NCBI GenBank assembly: GCA_017541035.1
Contig: JAFXZW010000006.1
Location: 1-39,420, forward strand
Direction of reading: 5' to 3'
From: Eubacterium sp.
GTDB taxonomy: Bacteria > Bacillota > Clostridia > Lachnospirales > Lachnospiraceae
DNA length: 39,420 nucleotides
Shown: positions 24,204 to 33,424 of the stretch, in pieces
How positions within the stretch are numbered: the first letter of the stretch is position 1
Layout of the letters: the number at the start of each line of letters is the position of its first letter
Notes under the pieces: model-generated
The model's input: the letters and a program-made list of their open reading frames with translations, nothing else
What the model was told of the DNA's origin: nothing
Database searches by the model: none
Program-made: the position numbers and the translations under genes

Positions 24204-25979
24204 TTATTTGATAAAGAGGTAGCCCTCTAACCGCAGTTCCTTAACCTGCTTGGATATTTCCGAATAGCGGTAGGTGATCTGTGTAATGATCAGACGTCCC
24301 TCCGGAATCTCCGTAGAGAACAGCGTGGTGGGATCGATCATCTTTCCTTTTTCCTGCTCCACCATATTCCGGATCACAGAGGAAAGATCCACCTGCATCA
24401 GCTGGTTCATGCCATAGGTAAGCCGTATTTTTTTTAGGTCATCCAGACCGAGTGTTTCATCATAAACCCCGTTACGGGAAACCAGATAAAACTGAGAATA
24501 ATCACGAATCGGTATTGCCAGATGATTGGTAGGATAACCATTGGAATAATAACTGCTGAAGGACCATTCATCATACTCATCATAAGCATATCCGGAAGCA
24601 CTCGGAGTGTCCGGCATTTTTAAAAGGGACTCCAGCTGTTCACTTTTATAACTGGTTTTCAGGAATACTTCCCCGTAAATATTATGTAATAGTACCAGGC
24701 GTGCACTTTTTCCGTCGTACTGGAGCTTCGCCATGTTCTGATACTCCTCCGGTGTCCAGTCCCGGTTCAGGCTTTTCAGCTCTGTTATTTCCCTGACAAT
24801 GTCCGTCAGTCTGCTCTCCTGCGATATATCCTCCACATATTCCGCACTGGTCCATGGAAGGATGATACCGAAGAAATATACAGCCATCAGTACATAGAGC
24901 ATCCATTCATAATGTTCACTGTAGGAAATCCGGGTTTTTCTGAGCAGAATGAAAACCAGATTGACAAGCGGCTCCCAGGCAGTATAAATAAACTGAACAA
25001 TAATGAAATAAACGCCAAATACCCGAAGTGTCGTCCATCCGCAGGCATTGATGCGGAGGATGATGGCATATAGCTCCAGCAGGATAAACGGTGACACGAT
25101 ATATTTCATATACCGGATCAAAATGTTATACAGTGATTTCGGCAGATGCTTTGTAAAGGCATAGGCCATGGTCCAGATGACCACTCCGACAGAGAAAATC
25201 CCCGCGCAGAAATAAAATACCTGATTAACCGGAAAAGTCCATGTAATCACGATCCGTGCCATATAAATGTATATAACAAGGACCGCCGCCATGTAGATCG
25301 GCATCAGGGCATAGAGCACCAGTCCCTTCACAAAGCCGGAGGGACGTTCCTCTGTACGGTTCGTCAGACAGGAAAGGAAATAAGGAACGTAGACAATGGG
25401 TATCAGGAATAATTCCATACGGACGATCCAGGTACCGATCTTCAGAGGAACGATCAGCAGATCGACCATGTATAAAATGAGCAGGAAACCCAGATTCAGC
25501 ACAAGCAGGATCAGAAAGATCCGGAAGCAGGAAAAGATCATGCGCACGGCATACTGCTCAAAGGAAAGCCGGCTTTCCCGTATGATTGCAAGAAGGGAAA
25601 GGCCTGTCAGGATCAGTACATAAAATCCCATCAGGGCAATATAATAATATTTTACCAAAGTGGACTCATTATTATAGCAGACAACATCTACGATCACCCA
25701 AAGAAGAGCCAGTACTCCGGAAAGAATATAGCCTGTGATGGTGATCTCCTTGCTTTTATTGGGGCGAAGGCAGTTTTCGGTAAAGAAAACCCCTGTCAGC
25801 ATCATAATAAGAAGGATCGTCAGATACTCCTCATTTCTTGCAAATGTTATATCTGCGATATCCAGAACCAGACAATACATGCAGAGAAGAAAAACAATGG
25901 ACAGTGTTCCCACATATTTGCGAAGCACAAGCAGAATGCTGCGTTGTTCATTTTGGAAGAAGTTTTTTACTTTTCCCAT
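24204..25979 (-). CDS. DUF4153-type polytopic membrane protein
   Basis: This 591-residue protein has about ten hydrophobic segments through roughly residue 385, followed by a soluble C-terminal part of about 200 residues. The layout and local sequence resemble the DUF4153 family found in Clostridia; function is unknown. Its ATG overlaps the stop of the cytidylate-kinase-like gene (TAATG) and its stop lies next to the lipoprotein start, so the products are probably made together. The C-terminal soluble part has no recognisable enzyme motif. The assignment to DUF4153 is from memory of the family pattern and needs a profile search. Confidence 0.6.
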   Translation of the reverse strand: MGKVKNFFQNEQRSILLVLRKYVGTLSIVFLLCMYCLVLDIADITFARNEEYLTILLIMMLTGVFFTENCLRPNKSKEITITGYILSGVLALLWVIVDVVCYNNESTLVKYYYIALMGFYVLILTGLSLLAIIRESRLSFEQYAVRMIFSCFRIFLILLVLNLGFLLILYMVDLLIVPLKIGTWIVRMELFLIPIVYVPYFLSCLTNRTEERPSGFVKGLVLYALMPIYMAAVLVIYIYMARIVITWTFPVNQVFYFCAGIFSVGVVIWTMAYAFTKHLPKSLYNILIRYMKYIVSPFILLELYAIILRINACGWTTLRVFGVYFIIVQFIYTAWEPLVNLVFILLRKTRISYSEHYEWMLYVLMAVYFFGIILPWTSAEYVEDISQESRLTDIVREITELKSLNRDWTPEEYQNMAKLQYDGKSARLVLLHNIYGEVFLKTSYKSEQLESLLKMPDTPSASGYAYDEYDEWSFSSYYSNGYPTNHLAIPIRDYSQFYLVSRNGVYDETLGLDDLKKIRLTYGMNQLMQVDLSSVIRNMVEQEKGKMIDPTTLFSTEIPEGRLIITQITYRYSEISKQVKELRLEGYLFIK

Positions 25980-26608
25980 TATACTCTCCCCTGCCTTTTT
26001 TCCGCGGCCTGAATGATCAGGTCAACGACATCTCTTTTTCCAAAGGCTGCACTGTTAATGGAAAGATCATAATTATCCGCTTTTCCCCATTTTGATGAGG
26101 TATAGTAGTTATAATAAGCCGCTCTTCCCTTATCTTCCTTTTGAATCTGTTCCCGGGCCTGCTTTTCGGAAAGGGAAAAACGCTCCATAACGGTACGGGT
26201 ACGTACTTCTGTGGGGGCATATATGAACACGTTCAGAACACCGGTCTGATTCCGGAGAACATAATCCGCACAACGGCCGATGAAAACACCGGAGCCTTCA
26301 TTCGCCAGCTTTTCAATGGTATGGTAGGTGGCCATAAAAGCCTTCTGATTGAGACTCATTCCGTAGCCCTGCTGCTCATAGGAATAGGTAAAGGCATAGG
26401 GATCCATGACCACGGAATAGAGAAAGCTGTTGGAACGCTTTTCATCCATTTCATCAAGAAGATTCTCCCAAAGCCCGGACTCCTTCGCGGCCTGCTTGAT
26501 CAGTTGCTTATCATAACAGGGAATTCCCAACTGCTCGGCTACTTTTTCGCCGATGATACGTCCGTTACTTCCAAATTGCCGTCCGATGGTGATCAGTACC
26601 TTTCCCAT
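25979..26608 (-). CDS. Cytidylate kinase-like family protein
   Basis: This 209-residue protein resembles the cytidylate-kinase-like family (PF13189). The N-terminus VLITIGRQFGSNGRIIGEKVAEQLG carries a modified P-loop (GRQFGSNG rather than a classical GxxxxGKS), followed by the family's YDKQLIKQAAKESG segment. A lid-like Arg-rich region occurs near residues 135-165. Members are annotated as nucleotide kinases by fold, but their substrates are mostly unknown. It starts 3 bases after the patatin stop and overlaps the DUF4153 gene, placing it in a four-gene unit. A true CMP kinase would be expected to carry a classical P-loop. Confidence 0.85.
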   Translation of the reverse strand: MGKVLITIGRQFGSNGRIIGEKVAEQLGIPCYDKQLIKQAAKESGLWENLLDEMDEKRSNSFLYSVVMDPYAFTYSYEQQGYGMSLNQKAFMATYHTIEKLANEGSGVFIGRCADYVLRNQTGVLNVFIYAPTEVRTRTVMERFSLSEKQAREQIQKEDKGRAAYYNYYTSSKWGKADNYDLSINSAAFGKRDVVDLIIQAAEKRQGRV

Positions 26609-26611
26609 AAC

Positions 26612-27646
26612 TCAGATCCCCCATTTCTTTTCAATCTCGTTAATATAATCAAATCGACTGTTGATGTTCTTTTCCAGTTCTTCAACCTTCTTCTCATGTT
26701 CGATCTGATGAACAGCCTCCTCATAATCCCGGAGTGCCAGTGCCCTCTCCATCAGAATGGCATTTTCATCCTTCTGGATCTTGGTCCTGATGGCCCTTTT
26801 TCCGTCCTTATAGCCCAGGAGACGCTTGATTGCCTTGTCCTTATCATAGAAATTCAATGTTCCCGTGAAGATGTCCCCCAGATCATGGCTTGGATCGATC
26901 ACAATGAATTCCGCATCCGAATACTGGGGATAGGAAAAAGTTCTACCGGCCGTAAGCCCGATCACGATGAACCGGCGGATTCCCGCATCATAAAGAGGCT
27001 TGATGGGTTCATTATCCACCACGCCGCCATCCCGGTATTTCTGTCCTCTGATGTCAACCGTATCATAAACCACCGGCATCGCCGTGGAAGCCATCAGAGC
27101 CTTTCGGATCTCATCCCGGGATGCCCCGTTCAGCAGCAGATATTCCGGTACATAGCTGTCACCGACCTGGCGTGCTACTCCGCAGTAGATGGTCTTCTCG
27201 CTTCCGGAAATGGCGTTGATATCCAATTTGGTATCCATCAGCCGGTTCATTTCATCTCTGGAGAAATAGATTTTTCCGGATGCCAGCATGGCGGGATCGA
27301 TATCGAAAAGAACTCCCATATTGATCTCATCCCAGGTTTTATAAGCTTTTTCATAATCCTTCTGGATATAAAGGACGGCGTTGATCGCACCGATGGATGT
27401 TCCCGCCACTGCCTTAACGTCATCCAGTATACCTTCTTCATCCAGCGCACGAAGCACGCCGATCTGATAGGCGCCCTTTCCGCCACCTCCAGAAAGAACA
27501 AGTCCCAGATCGGATGCTTCAAAATGCGGCTTCGGTACGGAAGGCACCTCGGCCGGCAGTGGTATTATCTCAGTGGTTCCCTCCTCCGGCGGAACTTCCA
27601 GAAATGAAGTTTCCTCCGACGGAACCTCAAGATAGGAATTATCCAT
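26612..27646 (-). CDS. Patatin-like phospholipase
   Basis: This 344-residue protein has the patatin Ser-Asp dyad: the oxyanion motif GGGGKGAYQIG (about 53-63), nucleophile Ser84 in GTSIG and Asp206 in RDGG. It probably hydrolyses acyl esters of membrane lipids from the cytoplasmic side; no signal peptide is visible. The first 35 residues contain two copies of an acidic FLEVP/YLEVP-like motif, an odd low-complexity N-terminus. GGGGAGGG precedes the ATG. It is the first gene of the patatin, kinase-like, DUF4153, lipoprotein unit, which suggests a lipid- or envelope-related role. Confidence 0.92.
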   Translation of the reverse strand: MDNSYLEVPSEETSFLEVPPEEGTTEIIPLPAEVPSVPKPHFEASDLGLVLSGGGGKGAYQIGVLRALDEEGILDDVKAVAGTSIGAINAVLYIQKDYEKAYKTWDEINMGVLFDIDPAMLASGKIYFSRDEMNRLMDTKLDINAISGSEKTIYCGVARQVGDSYVPEYLLLNGASRDEIRKALMASTAMPVVYDTVDIRGQKYRDGGVVDNEPIKPLYDAGIRRFIVIGLTAGRTFSYPQYSDAEFIVIDPSHDLGDIFTGTLNFYDKDKAIKRLLGYKDGKRAIRTKIQKDENAILMERALALRDYEEAVHQIEHEKKVEELEKNINSRFDYINEIEKKWGI

Positions 27647-27707
27647 GGCAAACCCTCCCCATATTGATTACCTGTCAGTCTGACAGAAAATGTGCGACAA
27701 GGAAAAG

Positions 27708-28955
27708 TTACGGTCTTACCTGTCCATCTCCGTAGATGATAAACTTCGTTGTCGTCAGTGCAAGCAGACCCATGGGGCCTCTGGCATGCAGCTTTTGTGT
27801 GGAAATGCCGATTTCTGCACCAAAGCCGAATTCAAAGCCATCCGAAAAACGTGTGGATGCATTGACATAGACACAGGCGGAATCCACCTCCCGCAGGAAT
27901 TTCTGCGCGTTAGCATAGTCCTTCGTCAAAATGGATTCGGAATGACCGGTGCTGTATTTATTGATATGAGCAATCGCTTCATCTACATTTTCCACAATCT
28001 TTGCGGAAATGATTTTGTCCAGGTATTCTCTGCCATAGTCCTCTTCTGTCGCGGGAATGACCAGATTACTGATCTCCTGTGCCGCTTCATCGCCCCGGAT
28101 CTCACAGTCATCCTCGGCCAGATCCGCCGCGATCAGCGGGAGTACATCATCCGCGATGGCCTTATGGATCACCAGGGATTCTGCTGCGTTGCAGACTCCC
28201 AGCCTCTGCAGCTTGGCATTCCTTACGATACGGACAGCCATATCCGGATCGGCTGTTTCGTCTATATAAATGTGGCAGTTTCCGGTACCGGTTTCGATTA
28301 CGGGAACTGTGGCATTTTCAACAACGGACCGGATCAGACCGGCTCCGCCCCGGGGAATCAGGACATCCACATAACGGTTCATGCGCATCAGCTCCGTGGC
28401 TATGGCGCGATCCGTATTTTCGACCAGCTGAACACTGTCTTCGGGAACGCCCGCTTCCCGCAGGGTATCGCGGATCACACGCACAAGAACCATATTGGAG
28501 TGAATGCAGTCGCTTCCTCCCCGCAGGATCACAGCATTTCCCGCTTTAAAGGTAAGGGCAAAGGAATCCACGGTCACATTCGGACGAGACTCAAAAATGA
28601 TTCCGATCACACCCATGGGAACACGCATCTGACCGATCATAAGACCATTGGGCCGACGTTTCATGGAAAGGATCTCCCCGATGGGATCGTCCAGTGCAGC
28701 TACCTGACGCACCCCTTCCGCAATCCCCTCTATACGAGCCTCGGTCAGGCGCAGACGATCCATCAAAGCAGGAGACATACCGTTTTCCTCTCCGTGCTCC
28801 AGATCGACCTTATTGCCCTTCAGAATTTCTCCGGTGTGGGCCACAAGGGCATCTGCGATACGCAGCAGCGCGTCATTTTTTTCTTTTGAACCAAGGCGTC
28901 CCATCTCAAAGGATGCTGCTTTGGCTTTTTTTCCCATTTCCTGAAGTTCGCTCAT
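27708..28955 (-). CDS. proA: Gamma-glutamyl phosphate reductase (glutamate-5-semialdehyde dehydrogenase)
   Basis: ProA reduces gamma-glutamyl phosphate to glutamate-5-semialdehyde with NADPH, the second step of proline synthesis. The 415-residue length is typical. Family motifs include the [10 protein letters not shown] segment, LRGGSD, the cofactor-site loop IPRGGAGLI and the catalytic Cys255 in LGVCNAAES. It is downstream of proB with a formyltetrahydrofolate cyclo-ligase gene between. AGGAGAGG precedes the ATG. A short perfect dyad (27672-27686) follows the gene but lacks a U-run. Confidence 0.97.
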   Translation of the reverse strand: MSELQEMGKKAKAASFEMGRLGSKEKNDALLRIADALVAHTGEILKGNKVDLEHGEENGMSPALMDRLRLTEARIEGIAEGVRQVAALDDPIGEILSMKRRPNGLMIGQMRVPMGVIGIIFESRPNVTVDSFALTFKAGNAVILRGGSDCIHSNMVLVRVIRDTLREAGVPEDSVQLVENTDRAIATELMRMNRYVDVLIPRGGAGLIRSVVENATVPVIETGTGNCHIYIDETADPDMAVRIVRNAKLQRLGVCNAAESLVIHKAIADDVLPLIAADLAEDDCEIRGDEAAQEISNLVIPATEEDYGREYLDKIISAKIVENVDEAIAHINKYSTGHSESILTKDYANAQKFLREVDSACVYVNASTRFSDGFEFGFGAEIGISTQKLHARGPMGLLALTTTKFIIYGDGQVRP

Positions 28956-28970
28956 ATGATTTATCCTCTC

Positions 28971-29546
28971 CTATATGATTTGTGATTCGGTTATGATCAT
29001 CTGTGGCTGAATATCCGTTTCCTCCAGAGGGATTCCTTCTTCATCGATCTGAATGGAATATGCGGCGGCCGCGGTTGTTATAATGTACCACTCGCGGATC
29101 TCAGGTATGTACCTGTCGTAATACCCTCCTCCGTAACCAAGCCGGCAGTGCCTGCGGTCGAAGGCAAGTCCCGGCATGATCATCAGGAGTCTGCTGCCCG
29201 CAGGCATAATCTCCTGAAGAATGGGTGCAGAGAAATCCGGTTCTTCGATTCCCAGAGGATTCTTGACAAGTGTGTCTCCGGGATTAACAAGATGGAATTC
29301 CATCTGCTCTCCTTCCATTCGCGGAAGGAATAATTTCTTCCCTTCCGCCCATGTAGTTAACATAATATTTTTAAGGTCAACCTCTTTCCGAAACGCCATG
29401 TATGCAAGGATTCCATCTGACTCCCTGTATTCCGGAAGATCATGGATACGGGAACAGATTTTATCGGAAAAGGTCTTCGTTTTTTCATCGGAAAGCTGTT
29501 CCCGCAGCTTTCTGTACTTCCTTCGATACTCGTCCTTCATCCGCAT
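28971..29546 (-). CDS. 5-formyltetrahydrofolate cyclo-ligase
   Basis: This enzyme converts 5-formyl-THF to 5,10-methenyl-THF using ATP. The 191-residue protein has the N-terminal basic helix (MKDEYRRKYRKLR), the central MPGLAFD segment and the ATP/phosphate loop LGYGGGYYDRYI characteristic of the family. It begins 5 bases after the proB stop and ends 15 bases before the proA start, so it is probably co-transcribed with the proline genes even though its reaction belongs to one-carbon metabolism. Confidence 0.95.
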   Translation of the reverse strand: MRMKDEYRRKYRKLREQLSDEKTKTFSDKICSRIHDLPEYRESDGILAYMAFRKEVDLKNIMLTTWAEGKKLFLPRMEGEQMEFHLVNPGDTLVKNPLGIEEPDFSAPILQEIMPAGSRLLMIMPGLAFDRRHCRLGYGGGYYDRYIPEIREWYIITTAAAAYSIQIDEEGIPLEETDIQPQMIITESQII

Positions 29547-29551
29547 ATCAT

Positions 29552-30406
29552 CTACCGTTCCAGATATCTTTTGTTGACAATGAAATCCGTCACATCAAAG
29601 CTTTCGTCATTATGGGCAAGAAAAAGCGTGCCCTCTTCCTCTCCGTTCAGCAGTCGAAGGATGATTTCGAGATCCTCCGCATTACAGATAGCCATATCAG
29701 CACCGGAATCCGTAGCGATCCGGGCTGCGGACAGCTTGGTAGCCATACCGCCGGTTCCGTAACCGGTTCTGGTATTTTTCCCCATTTTCAGCAATTCATC
29801 ATTGATTTCCTTCACAACGGAAAGCTTCCTGGCATCGGGATTGCTCCGGGGATCATCTGTATACAGACCGTCAATATCCGTAAGAAGCACCAGCAGATCC
29901 GCATTGATCAGGGAAGCCACGATGGCGGAAAGCGTATCATTATCGCCGAACTCAATCTCCTCCGTTGCAACCGTATCATTCTCATTTACCACCGGGATCA
30001 CATCCAGATCCAGCAGCTGCTTCAATGTGTTGGTGGCATTGATCCTCCGCTCCGCATTGGAGATAACATCAAAGGTGAGAAGAACCTGTGCCGCCCGGTG
30101 ATTGTATTCCAGAAAAAGCTTCTGATACAGCATCATCAGTTCCAGCTGGCCAAGGGCTGCGCAGGCCTGAACCATGGAAAGCACTTCCGGGCGTTTCCGC
30201 AGTCCCAGTGTTTTGCAGCCTACGACGATGGCTCCGGAGGATACCAGAACCACATCTTTCCCCTGATTCTTCAGGTCACTCAGGATACGGATCAGCTTCT
30301 CGATCCGCATAAGGTCAATCTCGCCGGTTTCCTTATGAACCAGCGAACTCGAACCGATCTTAATGACGATCCTTTTTTTATTTTTCAGTTCTTCTCTTGC
30401 ACTCAT
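29552..30406 (-). CDS. proB: Glutamate 5-kinase, short form without PUA domain
   Basis: ProB phosphorylates glutamate to gamma-glutamyl phosphate, the first and usually proline-inhibited step. The amino-acid-kinase motifs are KIGSSSLV near residue 16, VSSGAIVVG near 55 and GTGGMATKLSAA near 215. The protein has 284 residues and ends soon after the kinase domain, so it lacks the C-terminal PUA domain of E. coli ProB (367 residues). Truncated forms occur in other bacteria and can be functional. The ATG follows GTGGAG. It starts about 70 bases after the preceding flavoprotein gene. Confidence 0.96.
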   Translation of the reverse strand: MSAREELKNKKRIVIKIGSSSLVHKETGEIDLMRIEKLIRILSDLKNQGKDVVLVSSGAIVVGCKTLGLRKRPEVLSMVQACAALGQLELMMLYQKLFLEYNHRAAQVLLTFDVISNAERRINATNTLKQLLDLDVIPVVNENDTVATEEIEFGDNDTLSAIVASLINADLLVLLTDIDGLYTDDPRSNPDARKLSVVKEINDELLKMGKNTRTGYGTGGMATKLSAARIATDSGADMAICNAEDLEIILRLLNGEEEGTLFLAHNDESFDVTDFIVNKRYLER

Positions 30407-30476
30407 TTTCTCTACTCCACAATATGATGTTCATTTTCCGGACGCATTTTGCCCCATACGTTCGTTGCCGAACATT

Positions 30477-32186
30477 TCATTTTTCTACATGATTACGACA
30501 TTGCATAAGAAACGATGCCACAGCCTCTGCGGTATGAATCCCGTCTACGGCTGCTGACATGATACCTCCTGCATAGCCCGCTCCTTCTCCGCAGGGGAAA
30601 ATGCCCGGATGTCCGATGGCCTGAAGGTCATCGCCCCTAAGGATCCTGACCGGTGAAGAGGTACGGCTCTCAATACCGGAGAGCACGGCATCCGGCGAAT
30701 CGAAGCCCGCAAGCTTTTCGGCAAAGGAAGGAACAGCCTCTATTATAGCACGGGAAACCTCACCGGGCAAACCGGGTCTGAGATTCGTAAAATGATACGC
30801 TCCCTTAATGGCCGGAGTCACTTCACCTGCCCTGTAAGAGGGACGGTCCTTGCAAAAATCCTCATAACGCTGAACAGGAATCTTTCCTTCACCCAGTCTG
30901 TAAAATGACCTTTCCAGCTCCTGTTGAAAATGAACCGCGGAAAAAGGATCCTCACCCGGGATATCCTCCGGAAGGATATTCACGACAAGCGCACTGTTGG
31001 AGTTCGGGCCACGCCGTCCGCTGTAGCTCATTCCGTTCACAACGATTCCTTCCTCCTCGGTGGAAGCATTGACCACATAACCTCCGGGACACATGCAGAA
31101 GGAAAAAACCGCCCTTCCTTCACTGCTGTGGAAGGTAAGCTTATAATCGGCAGCGGGAAGATTTCCCGAATCAGCTGCTTCTCCGTAGCAGTCCCTGTCA
31201 ATCCATTCCCTTGGATGTTCGATCCGAAGACCGATGGCAAAGGGCTTTTTTTCCATGGATAGACCTCTTTCATTCAGAAGGGAAAAGGTATCCCGTGCGC
31301 TGTGACCGATAGCCAGGATCACGGCAGGAGTAAGCAGGATAATTTCACTCTCCTCCTCTGATGAATTGTTCATTGAGGATTTCGGGCCGTTTTGTTTACA
31401 TAACTTTTTTATGGTTAACTGATAGACAGGAACCGACAGATGATGTGCCTTTCTTTCCTCATCCGAAAGGGGACAAATATCCGTTAACCGGTGGGAGAAT
31501 AAAATCGTTCCCCCGCAGCTTTCAATCTCCCGGCGCATATTCTCCATTACGTGGTAAAGTACATCCGTACCGATATGGGGCTTTGCGTCATAACAGATTT
31601 CCTCCGGTGCCCCGAAGCGAAAAAAGCTTTCCAGCACGAAAGCCTGGCTTCCGTCCTTATCCTTATTTCCCGTGTAAAGCTTTCCGTCGGAAAATGTACC
31701 TGCTCCGCCTTCCCCGAAGGAAACATTGCTGTTCCTGTTCAGCTTTCCGCCATTCCAGAAGGCTTCCACATCCTGCTTTCGTTCGTCTACTGCCTTGCCG
31801 CGTTCGAGAAGTATCGGGCGGAAACCTGCTCTTGCCAGCATAAGTCCTGCATAATAGCCGGCCGGACCGGTTCCCACGATAACAGGACGCAGTTCATCAG
31901 GGAAATTCGTTTCTTTTTCCTGAGGAAAACAATATTGTATGCTGCTAGTTAACATAACATTATTATTGTTAACTGATTTAAGAATTTTCCTTTCCTTTTC
32001 CTCCGAAAAGCCGAAAACCCCTGCTGTGATATGAAAATGGATCTGATCCTTTTTCCGGGCATCAAGGGAACGCCTCAGGATCCTTACCTCCGGAAGACTG
32101 CTTTGGTGCAATATTTTTTCACATCGACGGATAATATCTTTTTTTGTATGATCCACCGGGAGTTTTAAATTCTGTATTCTGATCAT
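30477..32186 (-). CDS. FAD-dependent dehydrogenase of the COG2509 type
   Basis: The 569-residue protein has an N-terminal region of about 100 residues without a known catalytic motif, then a Rossmann dinucleotide motif VGTGPAGYYAGLMLARAG with acidic Glu in LLERGK near residues 105-135. It also shows a SFGEGGAGTFSDGKL segment, a typical HSARDTF motif and a C-terminal GEGAGYAGGIMSAAVDGI FAD-binding end. These features match the uncharacterised FAD-dependent dehydrogenases grouped as COG2509. The substrate is unknown. It starts 11 bases after the next flavoprotein gene, so two flavoprotein genes are paired. Confidence 0.88.
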   Translation of the reverse strand: MIRIQNLKLPVDHTKKDIIRRCEKILHQSSLPEVRILRRSLDARKKDQIHFHITAGVFGFSEEKERKILKSVNNNNVMLTSSIQYCFPQEKETNFPDELRPVIVGTGPAGYYAGLMLARAGFRPILLERGKAVDERKQDVEAFWNGGKLNRNSNVSFGEGGAGTFSDGKLYTGNKDKDGSQAFVLESFFRFGAPEEICYDAKPHIGTDVLYHVMENMRREIESCGGTILFSHRLTDICPLSDEERKAHHLSVPVYQLTIKKLCKQNGPKSSMNNSSEEESEIILLTPAVILAIGHSARDTFSLLNERGLSMEKKPFAIGLRIEHPREWIDRDCYGEAADSGNLPAADYKLTFHSSEGRAVFSFCMCPGGYVVNASTEEEGIVVNGMSYSGRRGPNSNSALVVNILPEDIPGEDPFSAVHFQQELERSFYRLGEGKIPVQRYEDFCKDRPSYRAGEVTPAIKGAYHFTNLRPGLPGEVSRAIIEAVPSFAEKLAGFDSPDAVLSGIESRTSSPVRILRGDDLQAIGHPGIFPCGEGAGYAGGIMSAAVDGIHTAEAVASFLMQCRNHVEK

Positions 32187-32197
32187 ACCGTTATCCC

Positions 32198-33424
32198 TTA
32201 TATTCTCTGTCCTGCCCGGATTCCGCTGATCAGAGCAAACATTAGGTTATACCCACCGCATCGGCCGGTCACATGGCACATTTCACCGGTCACAGCGATC
32301 CTTCTGTCCCGCTTTACCTGCATGGTATTGGGATCCAGAATGTGTGTCAGTACACCGCCCCGGTTAGCCTGGGCCATATCAGCCCTCTTTCCGGTGATCC
32401 TCAGCCGCCAGTCCTTCAGGTTCCGGATCAGAAGCAACAATTCTTCATCCGTAAAAGCCGCCAGCTTTTTCTTCAAGGACTCTTCGCCGAAGCATTTCGT
32501 AAGAAAAAAGCTGCAGAGTTTTTCATGAAGCATACCGTTGCAGGCCGCGAACAGCCTGCGTTCGGGATTTTGAGCCTTAAGAAACCGCAGGACCTCTTCT
32601 TCCTGATTCCAGAGAGGAAGAAGATCAATGGCGATTTCCTCCCCGACCTCCGCCAGTGTGGAAATATTAAAGACTGCAATGCCGGAAATACCGTAATCCG
32701 TGATCTGCAGTTCTCCCGTTTCCGTAAGCTTCCCCTCCGAGGATGGTTGATCCATGGCGAGACCAAGCCGCAGACGGGCCTTTACCCTGACCCCAGCCAG
32801 CGGACTTACATCCTCATTTGTGACCAGAGGACAAAGCGCCGGTGTAAACTCTTCATAGGGAAGGGAGAGATCGTTTATTATGTCATACAACCGTTCTTCC
32901 CTGGCAGCCCCCAGCTCCTGTGCGGCCGGACTTCCCATGGACAGGACCAGTCTGTTACAGCGGATCTTTTTATCCGTGAGGGTAAGAAGAAACCCTCCTT
33001 CCTCCGTGCGGGCTGCATGAAGGACCTCTTCTTCGCAGAGGACAGGTACATTCTGCAGCTTAACGGCATCCGTCAAAGCCCAGACTACGGATGATGCCTG
33101 CAAACTCTGGGGATAATAATAACCATTCTTTTCCACAAGAGGAATCCCGAGCTGCTCCAGATAGGATAACAGTTGGGACACAGCTCCTTCCGAAACAACT
33201 TCCTGGGCGAAGCGGTCATAGTAATAGGCAGAAGCAGAAATAACGGCATTTGCCACATTGCATCTGCCGTTACCCGTTGCATAAAGCTTTCGTCCGCTTT
33301 TTTTATTCTTTTCGATAAGGAGGACATCATACCCTCTTTTTGCAAGTTCGGACGCGCAGACGAGACCGGAGGCACCGGCTCCGATCACACAGGCGTCATA
33401 GATTCTTACTTCCGGAAGCTTCAT
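32198..33424 (-). CDS. BaiN/HI0933-type flavoprotein (NAD(P)/FAD-dependent oxidoreductase)
   Basis: The 408-residue protein starts with a FAD-binding GAGASGLVCASELAKRG motif and the family signature KSGRKLYATGNGRCNVAN. The C-terminal part has RGGVLTHILDPNTMQ and the conserved CGGYNLMFAL end. It fits the HI0933-like (YhiN/BaiN) family, whose cellular role is mostly unknown; a bile acid 7-dehydroxylation link in some gut Clostridia cannot be assumed here. The start ATG overlaps the upstream yerB stop (ATGA), with AGGAGG as ribosome binding site. Confidence 0.9.
   Translation of the reverse strand: MKLPEVRIYDACVIGAGASGLVCASELAKRGYDVLLIEKNKKSGRKLYATGNGRCNVANAVISASAYYYDRFAQEVVSEGAVSQLLSYLEQLGIPLVEKNGYYYPQSLQASSVVWALTDAVKLQNVPVLCEEEVLHAARTEEGGFLLTLTDKKIRCNRLVLSMGSPAAQELGAAREERLYDIINDLSLPYEEFTPALCPLVTNEDVSPLAGVRVKARLRLGLAMDQPSSEGKLTETGELQITDYGISGIAVFNISTLAEVGEEIAIDLLPLWNQEEEVLRFLKAQNPERRLFAACNGMLHEKLCSFFLTKCFGEESLKKKLAAFTDEELLLLIRNLKDWRLRITGKRADMAQANRGGVLTHILDPNTMQVKRDRRIAVTGEMCHVTGRCGGYNLMFALISGIRAGQRI

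Noticed and set aside
26141-27607. Long open + strand frame opposite the patatin gene
   Set aside because: It runs antisense to two well supported genes and shows no family similarity.
27672-27686. CTGTCA-N3-TGACAG dyad after proA as a terminator
   Set aside because: The stem is 6 bp and no T-run follows on the - strand; it could be an operator for the patatin gene but nothing supports that.
30460-30473. GTTCG-N4-CGAAC palindrome upstream of proB as an SOS box
   Set aside because: The half-sites are in the reverse order to the CGAAC-N4-GTTCG LexA box.
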